Assembly (NCBI RefSeq): GCF_029227915.1
Contig: NC_079881.1
Location: 18,205,501 to 18,269,500, forward strand
Source: Hydractinia symbiolongicarpus
Taxonomy: Eukaryota > Cnidaria > Hydrozoa > Anthoathecata > Hydractiniidae
Direction: 5' to 3'
DNA length: 64,000 nucleotides
Below are positions 1 to 12,947 of the stretch, piece by piece. Each line of letters starts with the position of its first letter. Position 1 is the stretch's first letter. Below the pieces are notes generated by a model, which made no database searches, was not told the DNA's origin, and was given only the letters and a program-made list of their open reading frames with translations. Position numbers and translations under genes: made by a program.

Positions 1-3000
1 ATTATCCTTACAGTCACTGCTGTAGCTAAGATACCATGTCGGAAAGTTGCCATTTTCGTTCGTCAATTTATCTTGGTAAATAAGCAATCTTATCTTGTGG
101 CCGAACAAACCAAACAAGGTTATGTATCCGATTATCACACAAATGGCACTCATAAAGTATTCCCTCACGAAATCAGATTCTGGAATCAAGAAGTATGCTG
201 GCAGAAATATTGACCAAGCTACGCATGTTATGTACAATGTGATGCCAATGAATTTCGCTTCATTGTAATATTTCGGGAAGTGCCTTGTCTTGAAGGCGAG
301 GACAGTACACGATATCATGAAGAAGACACTCAAGGCAACATTCAACAGGAGGAGAATTGGACTCGAATCTCCCTTGCAATGAAATGTGATATACATGCTG
401 TCTTTCGATACTTTGGCAACTGGTGATGGAACTTTGGAAATGAACCAAACTCCCACTAGGAGTATTTGCACAGTGACGATACCAAAGGCCAACAAGAGAA
501 GTGATCGAGAGCTGACAAGCGATGGCCTTTTAACTGAAATTTTAGCATGGCAAAATATTCGATAGATTCGATTGGTCTTTAAAAATAGCGGTGCGTAGCA
601 TGCCAGGAAGGCAATTCCTGGGATAGCATTTCGAAATACACATGTCGTGATCGTTGGTATACGCAGAAACAACAAAGGACAGGTGAAGATTAGAAAAATA
701 CCACACAAGATCATGTAGCTTAAATCTCTTCCTGATGCACGAACCAGCCTGATCTTGTTGTACTTAATGAAAAACACGACCACTACGAGGACACAGATCA
801 TGCCAGCCAGAGATACCAAGGTAAAAATAACAGGTAAAACATTTTTATTTTGTAAATTCGGTATTTTTATAGGCAAAGCATTGCAGTTGTTCTCTTTTAT
901 ATCAGCCATTTCAGTTATTGCGCATTGGAAGCAGGTGTCATCTAAAACAATGTTGTTAGGTGGACAAGCAACACATCTCCAGCAACAAAGTTGCTTCGCA
1001 GGGTTACTATCTCTATCTCTAATGTGTCCGGGTTTACATGGTTCGCTGCAGAACACATCAGGCTTGTGGAACCTTTCACTTGAATACCAGGTTTTATGTA
1101 TAGTTAGAGAACCCCTGCTCGTTCTGTCGGTAACCCATGATGCAATGGGAGTGTGTACATACTTGCCAGCCTGGTACTGCAGCTTGTGCACATCGTATTG
1201 GACTTTGTCTTGATTTAAATTTCCCATTTTCGTGGTCCCATCTGGAAATAAGAAGCGCTTTTGAATAGTTTTTAAAGTTCTCATATTATAGAGAGCCCTT
1301 TCTTCTGGATTAATCACACACGCTGTTTTATTCTTCATCCAATCATACCCACTCTGACAAACACGGTAAATTAATTGTGTCAAAGCTCCCGCAAGAACAT
1401 CCACAGCATTGATAACTGTATGAACGGGAGTCAAAGGATAATAACCTTTTCCTTCTGAAAGTTGTTCTTTTCCTGTACATTTACGGGTAGAATTTGGATT
1501 AAAGGAACAGTCGAAAACCGACTGCCAGAACTTCAAGAAGTGGCTTCCATGTGACGACTTCGGTTTCAAATTTAGAAAATAATTTTTAAAACCTGGTATT
1601 TCAGGACAGTGCAAGTCAAGACTGAGAACGTTTGTTGAAATGTGCTCGATGCCTTTCACAACCTCGATGTAGTTTGTGCAACCATACATGCAGAGGACGT
1701 ATATCTTATCCGTCACGTTGAAGTCATTCATCGCTGAGATGACGTTTTTGAAGTCTTTCTTCGTCGTGAAGAAAACAGCAGCATTAATCTTATCGTCGCT
1801 TTTCAGTATTTTTACGGCTTCGGTGTAATCTTCCATTGTCGGCGTTCTTGGTAAGTCAATTTGATCAGAAATGCAAGCATCGATGCTGGATAAGTTTGCA
1901 ATGAAATGCAGAGCATCTCTCTCCCCATTGTATCCGTACGAACTGACCACGGAAATGTACCTCCATTCCATATTTTGCATCAAATCAAGTGCTGCTCTAA
2001 TGCGGAAAACATCGGAGGGGACTGTTCTTACCATCGTCTCCTTTTTAAATCCGAATTTATCAAAATCGCTGAAGGTGGCTCCATAGCTGAATGCAATGAT
2101 CTTGAAGGTCGACGTGAGAAATCTGGTGACATATGACAACTCGGACGTATGTGGACCGATCAAGAATGGTACTCTACGTATAAATGTTTGCAGAACCTTT
2201 TTCCTTACAGGCTCTTCTTTCAGCACGTCATACATCTGGACAATTTCCAACTTATAGCCAGGAAGTAAGGAAGAGTTTTGATTGATTTTTTGAACAGCAT
2301 AACGCATCGCTTCTGCCATCATTACTCCTGACTGATAGTTGATGTTGCCATCAGCATTAATCGGGAACAATCCGTTTACTTGAAATTTCGATCCATCACC
2401 TATAAATAGATAGATAATATTTGTTAGATGATTTATTTTCTTTATGTATAATTATGAATTTATAGTAGTATGGGCCACGTTTTTGTTGGCTGCACTAAGT
2501 TAACAGTTCCCACATTAGATACGTTCAATAGCTTGATATTTAACCAGTGTATGCGACACCAAAGATATGCAGTAACTCAACTAAAGATGGTGTATGTAAA
2601 CCTACATGTACCTAATTTTGTACTGCTGATTCTAAAATGCAGTAACACAACTGGAGATGGTGAATGCAAACCTACATATACCTAGATGTACCCACATGTA
2701 CCACCTACATGTACCTACATCTACATGTACCTACATCTACATGTACCTACATGTACCTACTTATGTACTGCAGGTTCTAAAATTGATACTGTTTGTCTTT
2801 TTGTTTTTTCCCCATTCCGTAAAAACGAATTCAATTTTACATGCATTTTATTTGAACCTCATGATTCTTGAACAAATTTTTAAAAGCGATTCATAATGGC
2901 TCAAAAAAAAATCTTTCAAACAAAACATTTAAAATTGTGATGACATTAAAAACATGTTTAAAAAATGAGGAAATGACTAATATCTCATATCCCAAAACAT

Positions 3001-4738
3001 TGGTGAAACTACAATGATTTACGCTGTCATCTTTTTCAAGAAACGTTTTAAAATAAAAATTTCAAATTAGTCAAATTTCAAACACAAACAAAAAATTGTT
3101 GTCTGACGATCAAACCTTAGTTTTATTCTTAGAATGTTCTTAAAATTACGGAATTAAGCCTTAGTGGTTCTTAAAAAACGAAAAACTTATAATGTTTTAA
3201 ATACAAAAACATTTAAGATTTAAAAATTTGTTTTCAACCCTGTTGGTTTTTACAACGCAAAGGGCTGCTTAATATAGACAATTGTACTCAGTAACAGAGT
3301 TTTCAGAATGAAATATCGCTTTGTTAACAACCTGCCGTAAACTGCCGAGTGTGGAGATGAACAAAACAATCTCGGATGAGATTTTCTTACCAGGGGTAAC
3401 GTTTTTTTGTTTGACGAAAAAACAAAACCATGCAAAAATATGTTCACTCAATTACAGGGAATAGTTTTTCTTTTCATATGGACAGCTAGTCACATTTTAT
3501 TCAACCTCTTTTCCAGGGTGTCTTGTCTAGAGCCGTTATCATCGACATCAAATTTATCAAAATATCAAAAGTTCTGGGAACGAGGTTGCATAAAAGACTG
3601 ATTTAACAGTACTTTCGTCAATAACGTACCAATCTTAAATAATTTTAAGATGACACTAAGGTTAATGTCGAGTTCTTAAAATCGTTAGACCTGTGCAAGA
3701 ATTATTGTAAAATACAAATGTGTATGAAGAAAGTGATAGAGCGAGTAAATATTTAAAATGAAACACAAAAGAAAATTTAAAAGGTCTATTTAATGAAGAT
3801 TGGTGTTAAAAGTCTGACGCTCTTTTCGTAGTCATATAAAAACATAATAGAGCTTTTTTTTATCAAGAAAAATTAAGGCTGAGATTTTAGTAATTTTTTT
3901 TCTAAAACAAAAACAAAGTTTCCTCAGAAAAAAAACTTAATTCGCAAATATTTGTTTCATGTATGCTGTAAAAAAGATACAAAAACTGTTTCCAATATAA
4001 GAACAGTTTTGGGCTGTAGTCAAATTTCATTTATACATTTATTATTTCATAAAAGTTCTTTTTGTAAGATTGAATATCCGAAATTACTGAAATTTTAGAA
4101 AGAATACTATATCAATCATCAAATAACAGTTTTTTTAAAAAAATGCAAAATTTGTGATATGTCGGTTTTTCATTGGACAGGGTTACTAGAGCAAATTTTT
4201 TGTTAAAATTCCAGACTTTTCAGGACTTCTCATCATTTTTTTCCGGGACTTCTACGCCCTAATTTCTAGGACTTTTCCATGACACTTAAAGAAATTCCAG
4301 GCCTTTTGGGACTTTTAGAGGTGCCCAAGTATGCGAAGAGAGAAAATAATATTTTGTTAATAAGTGGTATAGCAAAGAGTCTAGTGACACAAAATTAAAA
4401 TCTACTATCTAAGTTACAAATTCTTATGAGAACACAAAAATAATCCTGTTTTTCCTCATTTAATTAAATCATGTTTTAAACCTCAGACAGTTTTAATTAG
4501 TATTTTTCAACAATTATCCAATTATCGATTTTCTGAAAAAAACAGAGCCTGAAAACAACAAATACGAGTCTGATAAAAAAACATTTTAAGAACATCTCTT
4601 CGGAAACTCTTTCCCGTAAAAAATAAATATAAAAGCGTAGACCAAACCTGGGATTAATTTAGCAGGAACCAGAGTTATGGCAGCACACAAACAAATGATA
4701 AAAACAGCTTGTTGCATCTTCATTAAGTTATTTGTCAT
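1..4738 (-). CDS. Metabotropic glutamate receptor-like class C GPCR (3' end off window)
   Basis: Predicted plasma-membrane receptor that couples an extracellular Venus-flytrap ligand domain to G proteins. Exon 1 (4738-4648) encodes a signal peptide from MTNNLMKMQQ; exon 2 (2399 down to the edge) is one open frame of about 800 codons joined in phase 1. Visible in order: the ligand-binding domain (about 2399-1090) with YQSGVMMAEAMRYAVQKIN and FSYGATFSDF; a Cys-rich linker (about 1060-890, CCWRCVACPP); seven hydrophobic helices (about 835-70). Hallmarks of mGluRs are RASGRDLSYMILCGIF before and in helix 2, KTNRIYRIF after helix 3, and NEAKFIGITLY before helix 6. About 830 residues are present and only the C-terminal tail is missing. 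The SDGWAD-type ligand motif of vertebrate mGluRs reads CMYGCTNY here, so glutamate may not be the ligand. Class C membership is near certain; the ligand is unknown. Confidence 0.93.
2400..4647 (-). other. Intron 1 of the mGluR-like gene
   Basis: The donor AG|GTTTGG (4648/4647) and acceptor TTATAG (2400) keep the frame. The intron is AT-rich, with no coding exon that I can support. It holds a CTACATGTAC-type minisatellite near the acceptor, a copy of the recurring CTGGGAACGAGGTTG motif (3573-3588), and at 4200-4320 several diverged repeats around CCAGGACTTTT of the kind seen in hAT-type miniature elements. Confidence 0.6.
2655..2766. repeat. Minisatellite (ACCTACATGT/CTACATCTAC)n
   Basis: Short degenerate tandem array of CTACATGTACCTACAT units, just upstream of the exon 2 acceptor in the intron of the mGluR-like gene. 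Two overlapping small ORFs across it are translations of the repeat and not genes. Confidence 0.8.
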
Positions 4739-5140
4739 TTTCTCTAAAGTGAAATAATAAAATTATTTACAGCGCAATATGAAAATGATTGCATTAATTC
4801 ACTCTCTCTTCTCTTCAATGAAATTACATGGAAATAATTTTAAAGAACCACTATAGATAGATATGTTAAAATACAACACTTAGCAAAAACAAACAAACGG
4901 CTGATCCCAAAAAAACTAACTGTCATGAAAAAATATTTAAATAACGCAAACAGGAACAAAACAAAAATAGTCTTTCTAAAAAAGCAAGAAAAAAAAACAG
5001 AAAAATTATTTCCCTACCATTCTGAATGATGAAAAAAAAAACGTTTTGCCGCATTCAATTTCGTGAACGGTTTGAACAAAAAAATTACTCATTGAAAACT
5101 TACATATGAGTTGAATTGAAATCGCTTCCATTTGCTCCAT
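4739..5140 (-). other. Inferred spliced 5' leader of the mGluR-like gene with a short uORF
   Basis: Five bases before the ATG (4738) is an acceptor (TTTCACTTTAG, ending 4744), suggesting that the start codon lies in an exon with a spliced 5' UTR. A good donor, ATAT|GTAAGT, ends an upstream segment at 5104. That segment carries an ATG (5140) followed by 12 codons whose stop, TAG, would be created exactly by joining 5104 to 4743. This is inference from splice consensus only. Confidence 0.35.
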
Positions 5141-7436
5141 TTGAATTGGTTGCTGGAACGACAAGTAGGCCAAACCACGTGATTAATTTACCATACAATT
5201 TCACCAATGCCTATTTAACAGAAGGATAAAAAACAAATAAAAACGACGCTTAAAAAATGCTGAACGTTTTACACTTCTTTGTCCAAACATTTCACAGGCT
5301 TAATTTTAAATTTCAATTTTAGGTTAAAAAAGGGAGAAAAATGGCAAAATAGATATTTTGTTTTTGCTCTAAATTATTCATTCCGTAAAATACACTTGTG
5401 GTAAATAACGAAACAGAGGCGTTATGTGATGTACTATTCAAAAAGAAAGTTTACAAACTTAGTTACCAAGCCCTCTATTTAATAAAGTGAAGAATACATG
5501 AACTAAGATGAATTAATTTTTTTGCTTGTTTTGAGCGAAATATGACAACCCGAGGCTTTCATTTTGGATTGACGCAACAGCTTTAACGCACGTACAACTA
5601 ACGATTAATTCTTTCTTGCTCATAAATTTTTTTTTTCACATTTTTAAAAAAAACATGGCTATATAGTTTCAAATAATAAGATTGTTTTTATGCCGAAAAA
5701 ATTATTTATAAGAAGGGCATCAAAGCGTAGCAATACTTTGGCATATAAAAAGCATGTGCTAGGAACGCGAAAGTGCGAATTGTTTATAAAAACCTGATCA
5801 GGGAATTTCAAAACAATGCATTATTATTGAAATTGTAGAAGCGTATTCTATGAAGAAAAAGCAAAAATATGTATATGCAAGCATGAGAAGCAATGCAAGG
5901 TGGCAACGCGAGGTTCCGCAATTGCTATTTTTCCTTTTACCATAGAAAAACAAAATCACAAATTTATTACTATTATTCGCTGCATCATCAACCCTATGAA
6001 AGCTAATAAAACTCAAAAAAAAATATTCATTCCCGCAAAAAATAATTTTGTCCTGTTGTATGCGCGACTGTTCGTTTGAGGGCGCTGTAGAAACTTGAGA
6101 TTCTTTCTTTTAACAAAATCATGCCTAAAGTGATTCTCTATCAATCTCCTTGTTTATGGTTAAATTCTATGATTTTTTTTTAAAAAAAGTGTTTTTAGTT
6201 ACTGCAACCAAATGCAACCTGATGTATATAGGAATATCCATTGCAATTTTAGTTAAAACACAGTCAGTTTAGGATAATACACTATATCATTTCAGATTGA
6301 TTTTTTTGGTAACACTTTTTTCACATAAAGTGCATTTTAAAATGGAAAGAGTTGGTTAAGCAGTTCTAATTATTTGCACTAGACAAAAATGTTATTTTCT
6401 TTAGCATAAGAACACGCACTTGGTGGCAGAAATCTTGTTTGTACTTATCTTCGCAATTGCAAAAAAATAAGTTTTTATCGTTAACTACTTTAAACGCCCT
6501 TCGTCAATGATTTATTTGGGTAGCACATTGTACTTGCATATTTCAGGTTCAAAGCAGGCTGGGGAGGAGAGCTAGATGACGTCAAACTTCCAGTTGCTGT
6601 ATTTTACGTCATCACGCCTGCATTCACGAAGAAAGCCATCTTAAATTCTCACTGTATACTGTCATGCCTGACTCACTTTGTCCAGCCCAGACACGTACGA
6701 GGCTCTTTTATGCATGTAACAGCATCTGATGTACTTTTGTATGCGATCACAAAGGTGATATTAATTACTTAAGTACTGTTTAACAGTGTACACCTTATGC
6801 TTTAGAAATCTTCCTTTCTTTGTCAAACACATCGGCGAGCTGGCGCAGTTGCCGAATGTGAGTAATTCAATTTTGAGCATGACCTCCTGAAATTTTGTAG
6901 GCTATTTAAAGTGCTCAAACAATGTTTTTCGAGTGCTTAGTGGCACATCAAAATATAACAGAAACAGGAAACACGCCCAGCCGAAACGGGAAAACTGTCC
7001 CATTATTATAACAAGACATTGGTCTATCACGTGTTTCCGTTTCACGTGTCAAGTGTCATGACAAAAGTGTCATATAAGTACTAGTCCTACAAAACTTTAA
7101 AACAAGTGTGGAGTGTGTTTATTTTCCTAAAGCTGATTTAAATAAAGTAGTAGAACTTATACATTTTTTATTTCTGTAAGCCAGATGAAAACGTTTGTTA
7201 TTTTTCCGTGTAGCATATTAATTAAAATATTAATAAATATCAGATAAGCATCAACAAACCTCTTGTTGTACGGTTTAATAATGCAAAAATAAGAATGAAT
7301 GAAGATGAGTCGTGAAATGAGCAAGTCACTTCTATATCTGTTCCATGACGCATCATACTTAGATTGGAAATGAACACTGAAAAAAAGAAAAGTTATCGAA
7401 AGAAAGATTTTCGAAAATTTAAAAAATTTATAAACA

Positions 7437-7565
7437 CTAGTCAGTGGACCGTGGAAAATCCACGGGTTTGACCGTTTTTTTTAAACCGCATAGCGTGCGT
7501 CTCGCTACTTTCGGTACCATTTTGCGTGACAGACGGACAGACGTATAGGGGTATTATAATATAGA
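7437..7565 (-). mobile_element. Non-autonomous Helitron-like element, complete 129-bp copy
   Basis: On the minus strand it begins A^TCTATATTATAATACC, has a GTCTGTC-type subterminal tract and the shared CAAAATGGTA segment, and ends with a CCGTGGA/TCCACGG hairpin, a short spacer and CTAG^T. TC at the 5' end, CTRR at the 3' end, a 3' hairpin and insertion between A and T are the structural definition of Helitron ends. There is no coding capacity. Confidence 0.75.
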
Positions 7566-7759
7566 TACCAGGATTACACTTCCGCTGTTAATGTTTTTTT
7601 AATCAATGTTTTAGACACATTATATCAGAATGTTTTAAACTTTTTTTTCACTTTTGTATGCAAGCCTTATGTTTTTGTATGGTTTGTTCTAATATTTATA
7701 AGAAGGGCCATTATGTGCCTGGCGGCAATACCGGCCCATGCTTAACCGGGCACCCAAAT

Positions 7760-7849
7760 CTTTAAGGTAAAAATAAGCAATTACGATAATTTTTATCGGC
7801 TGTACTGTGTCGTGCGGATTTCCGTGGATTTTCAACGTGTTAACGACTG
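7760..7849 (+). mobile_element. Degenerate Helitron-like 3' end
   Basis: The family's terminal segment is recognisable as CCGTGGATTTTCAACG followed by TTAACGACTGG, where intact copies have CCGTGGATTTTCCACGGGCT and AACGACTAG. The hairpin is decayed and the terminal CTAG is CTGG. The left limit is uncertain. Confidence 0.45.
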
Positions 7850-9271
7850 GTGAGAAAAAATAATTCCTAAAGAAATGTCAATAGATTGCTTGGTAAATTT
7901 CACAGCTATTTTGGTATTTTTGTCTAGATTTGGTATTTTGGTTTTGCACATTTTTGTATTTTTTAAAGTTAAATCAGCCAACTTTGGATCAAGTTTTTCG
8001 TAGATGTCATATTCTCCACTTTTTCCTGGTTTTATGGTTTGTAATAACGCCCTAAAATTCATTTCGTTTTCAGTTTAAGGTTTAATTGAACCGGAAATGT
8101 TCTTCGTTTTTCTTTTACAGTGAAATATACTTTCGCGCGGTTTAATATTCAAATAGAAGTTAATCTCAATTTTTGATTGAGCTTTGGGTTTTAAAACTGT
8201 ATGATTAACATGGTGGTACAATTTTGAAAATGAAATATTTAAATATTATTCAGACTTGTGACCAAGAGTCTGAATAATTCATAGTATATTCTGTTCTAAA
8301 ACAATATTCCATGGCCAAATGAAATTCGCTATTTATGTAGTTTAAACTTTTTGCAATAGGATATAAAGTTCTTCCAAATTTCAATGGTTTCCTGCGGATA
8401 AGGAACTTATTAAAGGTCCGCCTTCAATAGGTTGTTTCTATGAAAAACGTCCTGAAAGGAAACACACATGCAAGCGTAAAGAAATAACAAGTACAAATAT
8501 AATAATCAACAGAAATAAAGAAATAGAGAGAAATATTCCAGTTAAGTTTCCTTAGATTCGTCATTAACGTGATCTGAAATAAGTAGCTAACTAAGTTAGC
8601 TGGGTAAGCAACGGGAAATTTAACCTTTTTGGGGATTCTGTCCTCACGGTTACTTTTGTCCATCTAACTTTGCTACATTACCTCAGAGAGATTTGCAAAA
8701 CTCGCTCTAAAATGCTAGTTTACGACCGGTGGAAGCCTCCAAATAAACCAAACGCAATGCGCATTAAATGTGCTGATGGAGCCTCAGTATTAACATTACT
8801 AACTGAATGTGTTACCACTACACCATCTCCGTAGAGCAGATGAGTCATGTTTATCCACGTGTCTATATTTGTTTAGGAATTTAGTCTCCATCACCGTTCT
8901 TAATAATTTAAAATAAAAATAACCAAGCAATGGATCCTTAAACGTGAAATAGGAATGACTAGCTAGACTACCAAAAAAACTTATGATTTTACACTGTTTA
9001 ATGTTCTCATATTAAAAGTTTAATAAGTGTATAAATGGTACACATGGCATTCTAAAAGTTCATTTCTTAGGGGAGGGGCGAGGAGGTGTTGTGCGCTATC
9101 AGAAATTTCCCTATTGGCAATAACCTTGTGGTTCCGAGGACTTTCTACTTAGAGGTTTCTTGAATTTTTATTGTTACTGTTTTTACGAAACAAAGTTAGA
9201 CTTCTGTGCTAGTTACGAGGAAGCCTGTTGTTATAAAAACTTAACTCGAATTCATCGTCGTTTGTTAAAAC

Positions 9272-9300
9272 GAGATGAAAATACGTTGTATTTTCATCTC
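9272..9300. repeat. Perfect 13-bp hairpin
   Basis: GAGATGAAAATAC and GTATTTTCATCTC flank a 3-base loop. No terminator role is implied in this eukaryotic context. It may be a relic of a foldback element. Confidence 0.6.
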
Positions 9301-10025
9301 ATTTGTTTGTGCTTGCAAAAATATTTTCTATAAATTTCCGGCGATTGGAGATAGTTTCAAGGTAAAAATTCATTATCAGATACAAAACGAGTATAATAAA
9401 ACTCAATCGTCAATTATATTAACAGGGTGCAACAAGGTGCAACAGGGTTCAACAGTTAAAACGCCTTAACTCCAAATGCCTCCAAATTTTGTTTTTTAAA
9501 TCGACAATTTCTCAATACCCTAACTTAACATCTGCTGCCCGATTGAGACCAATCCATGAGCAGTACTTTATGCTTTGATTGATTCCTTCTGCTCTACTTA
9601 GTCTCAATGTTTGTTCATTTGCTCGATTGTTTTTGTTGTTTCTTAAGCCCGTCGAATAATAAATATACTTAATGTATGTATATTTTTATATTATATATTT
9701 TGGTGCATAATGTTCATTTTCATATGTTCTGTCATGTGTCTTTTTTATAGAATAACTTATTTCTTTATTTAAATATTATTATTATTTTAATAGGACGAAT
9801 AGCCATTGTAAAATATTGAAGTGCCTGAAAGACAGTTAATAATAAAATAATTAAAAAAATAATAATAAAATAATAGTTTTTAATCTTGTAAATAACTGAG
9901 AGTCTAAAACGATTAACGGCGACAGAATCCTCAAATAGATAACAATGAATTCATTGCGAGGTACCCAAAACCAGTTACCATAACGTAAATAAGAGAAGTT
10001 TATTTTTGGGAACGATCGAATCAAA

Positions 10026-10304
10026 ATGATCAACAAAAAGAGAACGGTCAACAAGAAAAATAAAAGGTTATGCAGACTTTTAATAGAGGATGAGTTTTAT
10101 CTGGAATTTTACAAGATGGGATGTTTATTAGAGGTAAAAAATAAAATGCTGGAACTGAGATGGTTAGCTGACTGCATTCATCAATTAGAAAATAGTTCAA
10201 AACCAAGTGAAAAAAATCCTGAAGATCAAGACGTTTTCAGCAAGTTGTTTCCTCGTATCAAGGAAATCACACGGCCAACAGTAATCAAACAGCAAGCTTT
10301 ATAA
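10026..10304 (+). CDS. Small unrecognised ORF, 92 residues
   Basis: An intact ATG-to-TAA frame in an otherwise closed region. The product is basic at the N-terminus (NKKRTVNKKNKR), then has an amphipathic stretch that could form a helix (EFYKMGCLLEVKNKM, LADCIHQLE), and ends in a KLFPRIKEITRPTVI segment. Amino-acid composition looks more protein-like than that of other ORFs nearby. I recognise no family. No convincing splice sites flank it, so it could be a single-exon gene, an exon of a longer gene, a transposon remnant or chance. Confidence 0.3.
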   Translation: MINKKRTVNKKNKRLCRLLIEDEFYLEFYKMGCLLEVKNKMLELRWLADCIHQLENSSKPSEKNPEDQDVFSKLFPRIKEITRPTVIKQQAL

Positions 10305-11045
10305 GAAGAACATATAGCTTCAAAGATCTAAAACTTTTAGAACATGTTGAGAAAGTTAAAGGCTTTGTCAATATTTAGGAAAAACTAAAATGTTTCTTTA
10401 ATCTTCAAAAATGACAAAATAGGAGAAAACCTAAGAACAATTTTGTGGATTCAGATTAAAAATATTATCAACATTTGAAGGCTTCAAAATATGTATTGCA
10501 GTTAGACTATCAACAGAAAAAAACAGTTTTTGTATTTTTTCATTTTAACGATCATGAAATAAAGCACAACACCTGCCAACTCCCAAAAACTGGTGCAAAT
10601 ATCAAACCGCTAAAAACAATGGCACGAGTATGTGTTAATACCTCAAATTCTAACTGCTACCCTTAAATAGATACTTTTAAGCATGATAGATAAAGATCTT
10701 CTCAAGCTCTGTTGACATGGTATAAGTAAAACGATAAATGAAGCCTTTTTTATACTAAATTCATCATTTACATATATTTCCAACAAAAGCAAATGACTAA
10801 AATCAAATCACCATAAACTTGGACTCTCCACTATAAATGCGAGGTTTCCTGTTACCTAAAAATATTTTCTCGGATAATTATTCTTTAAAAACAATCAATA
10901 TTGCCCCACTTAACTGCTTTAAGTTATTATATCTAAAATTTCCCTCAAATCATTATTTTTATGCACACTTAGGGATCGAAAATCGAAAAGTGTACGCTAA
11001 ATGTCAATCCAACCTAAGGACAGAAAAGGAGCTTTGTACCTATTC

Positions 11046-11078
11046 CAACATCATAGGATTTAACATCCTATGATGTTG
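11046..11078. repeat. Perfect 14-bp hairpin
   Basis: CAACATCATAGGAT and ATCCTATGATGTTG are separated by 5 bases. It lies about 90 bp upstream of the tRNA-derived SINE. Function unknown. Confidence 0.6.
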
Positions 11079-11169
11079 AAATATTCTATACCGTAAGGCA
11101 TTATGTATAAAATTGGTTCCCTAAAAAATATCTCTGATGGCTCCATGTAACTACTTCAACTACTTTATG

Positions 11170-11400
11170 CAGAGATGGTACAGTGGTAGCGCATTCGGCT
11201 CGTTATTATAAGGTTTCGAGTTCGAGCCCCTACTCCGGCGCACTTTAAATGTGGTGTTGTCAGCCCATTTGGTGCCATCTAGCTACTGACCGCTAACCGG
11301 CTTGTGTGGCAGGCAAGCAAGTTAGAGCAATGCTATACATATCTCTGGCGGCAATGTAACATAGTTATAGTTAAAGGGGAGGAAGAAGCAGCCATTAGGA
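11170..11400 (+). mobile_element. tRNA-derived SINE (family A)
   Basis: The head resembles a tRNA gene with internal RNA polymerase III promoter boxes: box A TGGTACAGTGG at 11176 and box B GAGTTCGAGCC near 11218. The acceptor arms do not pair and no cloverleaf forms, so it is not a working tRNA. A less AT-rich body without coding capacity follows. The 3' limit is estimated. Only one copy is visible here. Confidence 0.6.
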
Positions 11401-11959
11401 TGAAATCTTCAAGGACGGTTACTTACTTATTTTAAGCGTACGCAAACTTAGTTGCCACATTGCTAGCCTGTTTTAAGTTTTTATAACTAGCTTTTAATAA
11501 AAACTTTTCCTTAATTATTTAATAATTGGTAAAAGTCATTATATAGGCTTTATAAGCAGCATAATTTGTGGTGACCCTTAAAGTAGCATACGCCACTTTG
11601 GTTTGCGCAAACGTTGGGTGAACAATAGAATTGGGCGTGTCACCATTGAGAATGTATTATACTTGCACCTCTTAATAGTGAGATAGCCTTTCATAGTTTT
11701 TAATAATTTAACCGTTTCGCATAAACCCTAAGAGGTCCATAATCTCCCCTCGCATCTCCGGTGCAAAAACCTTTCGTTCTTACCCTTACCTGTTTGGGTA
11801 TTTTTGGGACATATCTTGCTTAAATGTTTTTAAATCTATAAGTGAAGAGCGTTAAAGTATATAGTACTAAAATCTATCTACCTTGGAGATATTGCAATTA
11901 GATCAGCAGGGTCAACCTAGGACTATATAGAATCCATCTATTCACCTAGGTCCCGACAA

Positions 11960-12005
11960 AAATTCATTGTGCGGCACTTCATTTTTTCCACGGGCCACCG
12001 ACTAG
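11960..12005 (+). mobile_element. Helitron-like 3' terminal fragment
   Basis: Ends TTTTTTCCACGGGCCACCGA then CTAG^T, matching the family's right terminus. The left part is not recognisable. Confidence 0.5.
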
Positions 12006-12947
12006 TTAAAAATACAACAGACACTGGGAACGAAGTTGATTTTTTATTTTTAATACGATGGATATTTGATATGTGTAAGTGTTAGAGGGTGTGTCCAAAT
12101 AAAAGACTACTTTCCTGTCATCTATACTTTCTTAACACACATTTCTTTGTTACAACCAACCCAGCATGCACTGCCTACTGTGCCTCTACTTATAGGTTTC
12201 CTTACTTGGGCCTAGCCTCCCTGATGTGAGCTCAATATAGGCACAGTATACTAAAATGCACTTGATAGGGAACTGGGGAAAGCTGGGTACCAGACTCAAT
12301 TGGTGTACACTCAACCCAAAACAAAATGGTAACCAGCTACAAGAAAGTAAAAGAACAAAATGGTAACCAGCTACAAGAGAACAAGGTTTTACAACTAATA
12401 TATCTCACATAAGCCTCACACAAACACCACCTAAAATCATATAAGTGAGTAAACGTTGTGAACCAGATACCTAGCAATTGCTTACAACATGCACATAAAA
12501 AAGAAGGAACGAAGCCTTCAGGTTTTATACTTGTGTTATATTAAAAATTGAATGCTTAGTTACAACAGAAATTGTGGCTAATGAATGTATACTGTACATC
12601 TTTATGCAAAGCAGTTGCAAAATCGTCAAATCGAAAAAAAGTCCTGTTGAAAAAAAAATCAAATCATTTTTTTGATGCTCGTTAAAATTTGTCTACTCAT
12701 AATTTGTTCCTCTATGACCGCCTCTGTTTACATGAAGCTCCTCCTCAAATTTATTTTAATAGTTATCTAGTCGTAACGATGGTTATGGAGGTAATTACTA
12801 CATACTAATTCATTTGTTTACCACCTTAAACAATTCTTATAAAATCATACTTTTTTTGTAGGAGAATTAATTTAGCTTCTTTTCTGGTTAAAAAAAATAG
12901 GCGGGGTTAGACAATTCAGAAGACTTAAAGCATAAATTTTAAAGAAG

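Noticed and set aside
755-1213. Plus-strand 152-codon ORF
   Set aside because: It is antisense to the Cys-rich and helix 1 region of the mGluR-like gene, whose minus-strand frame has clear family motifs.
7832-8062. Minus-strand 76-codon ORF
   Set aside because: Its 3' part runs into a decayed Helitron-like end, and no splice or family support was seen.
11170-11243. Possible tRNA gene
   Set aside because: Pol III boxes are present but the acceptor and anticodon arms do not pair and a SINE body follows. The same holds for 20158-20230.
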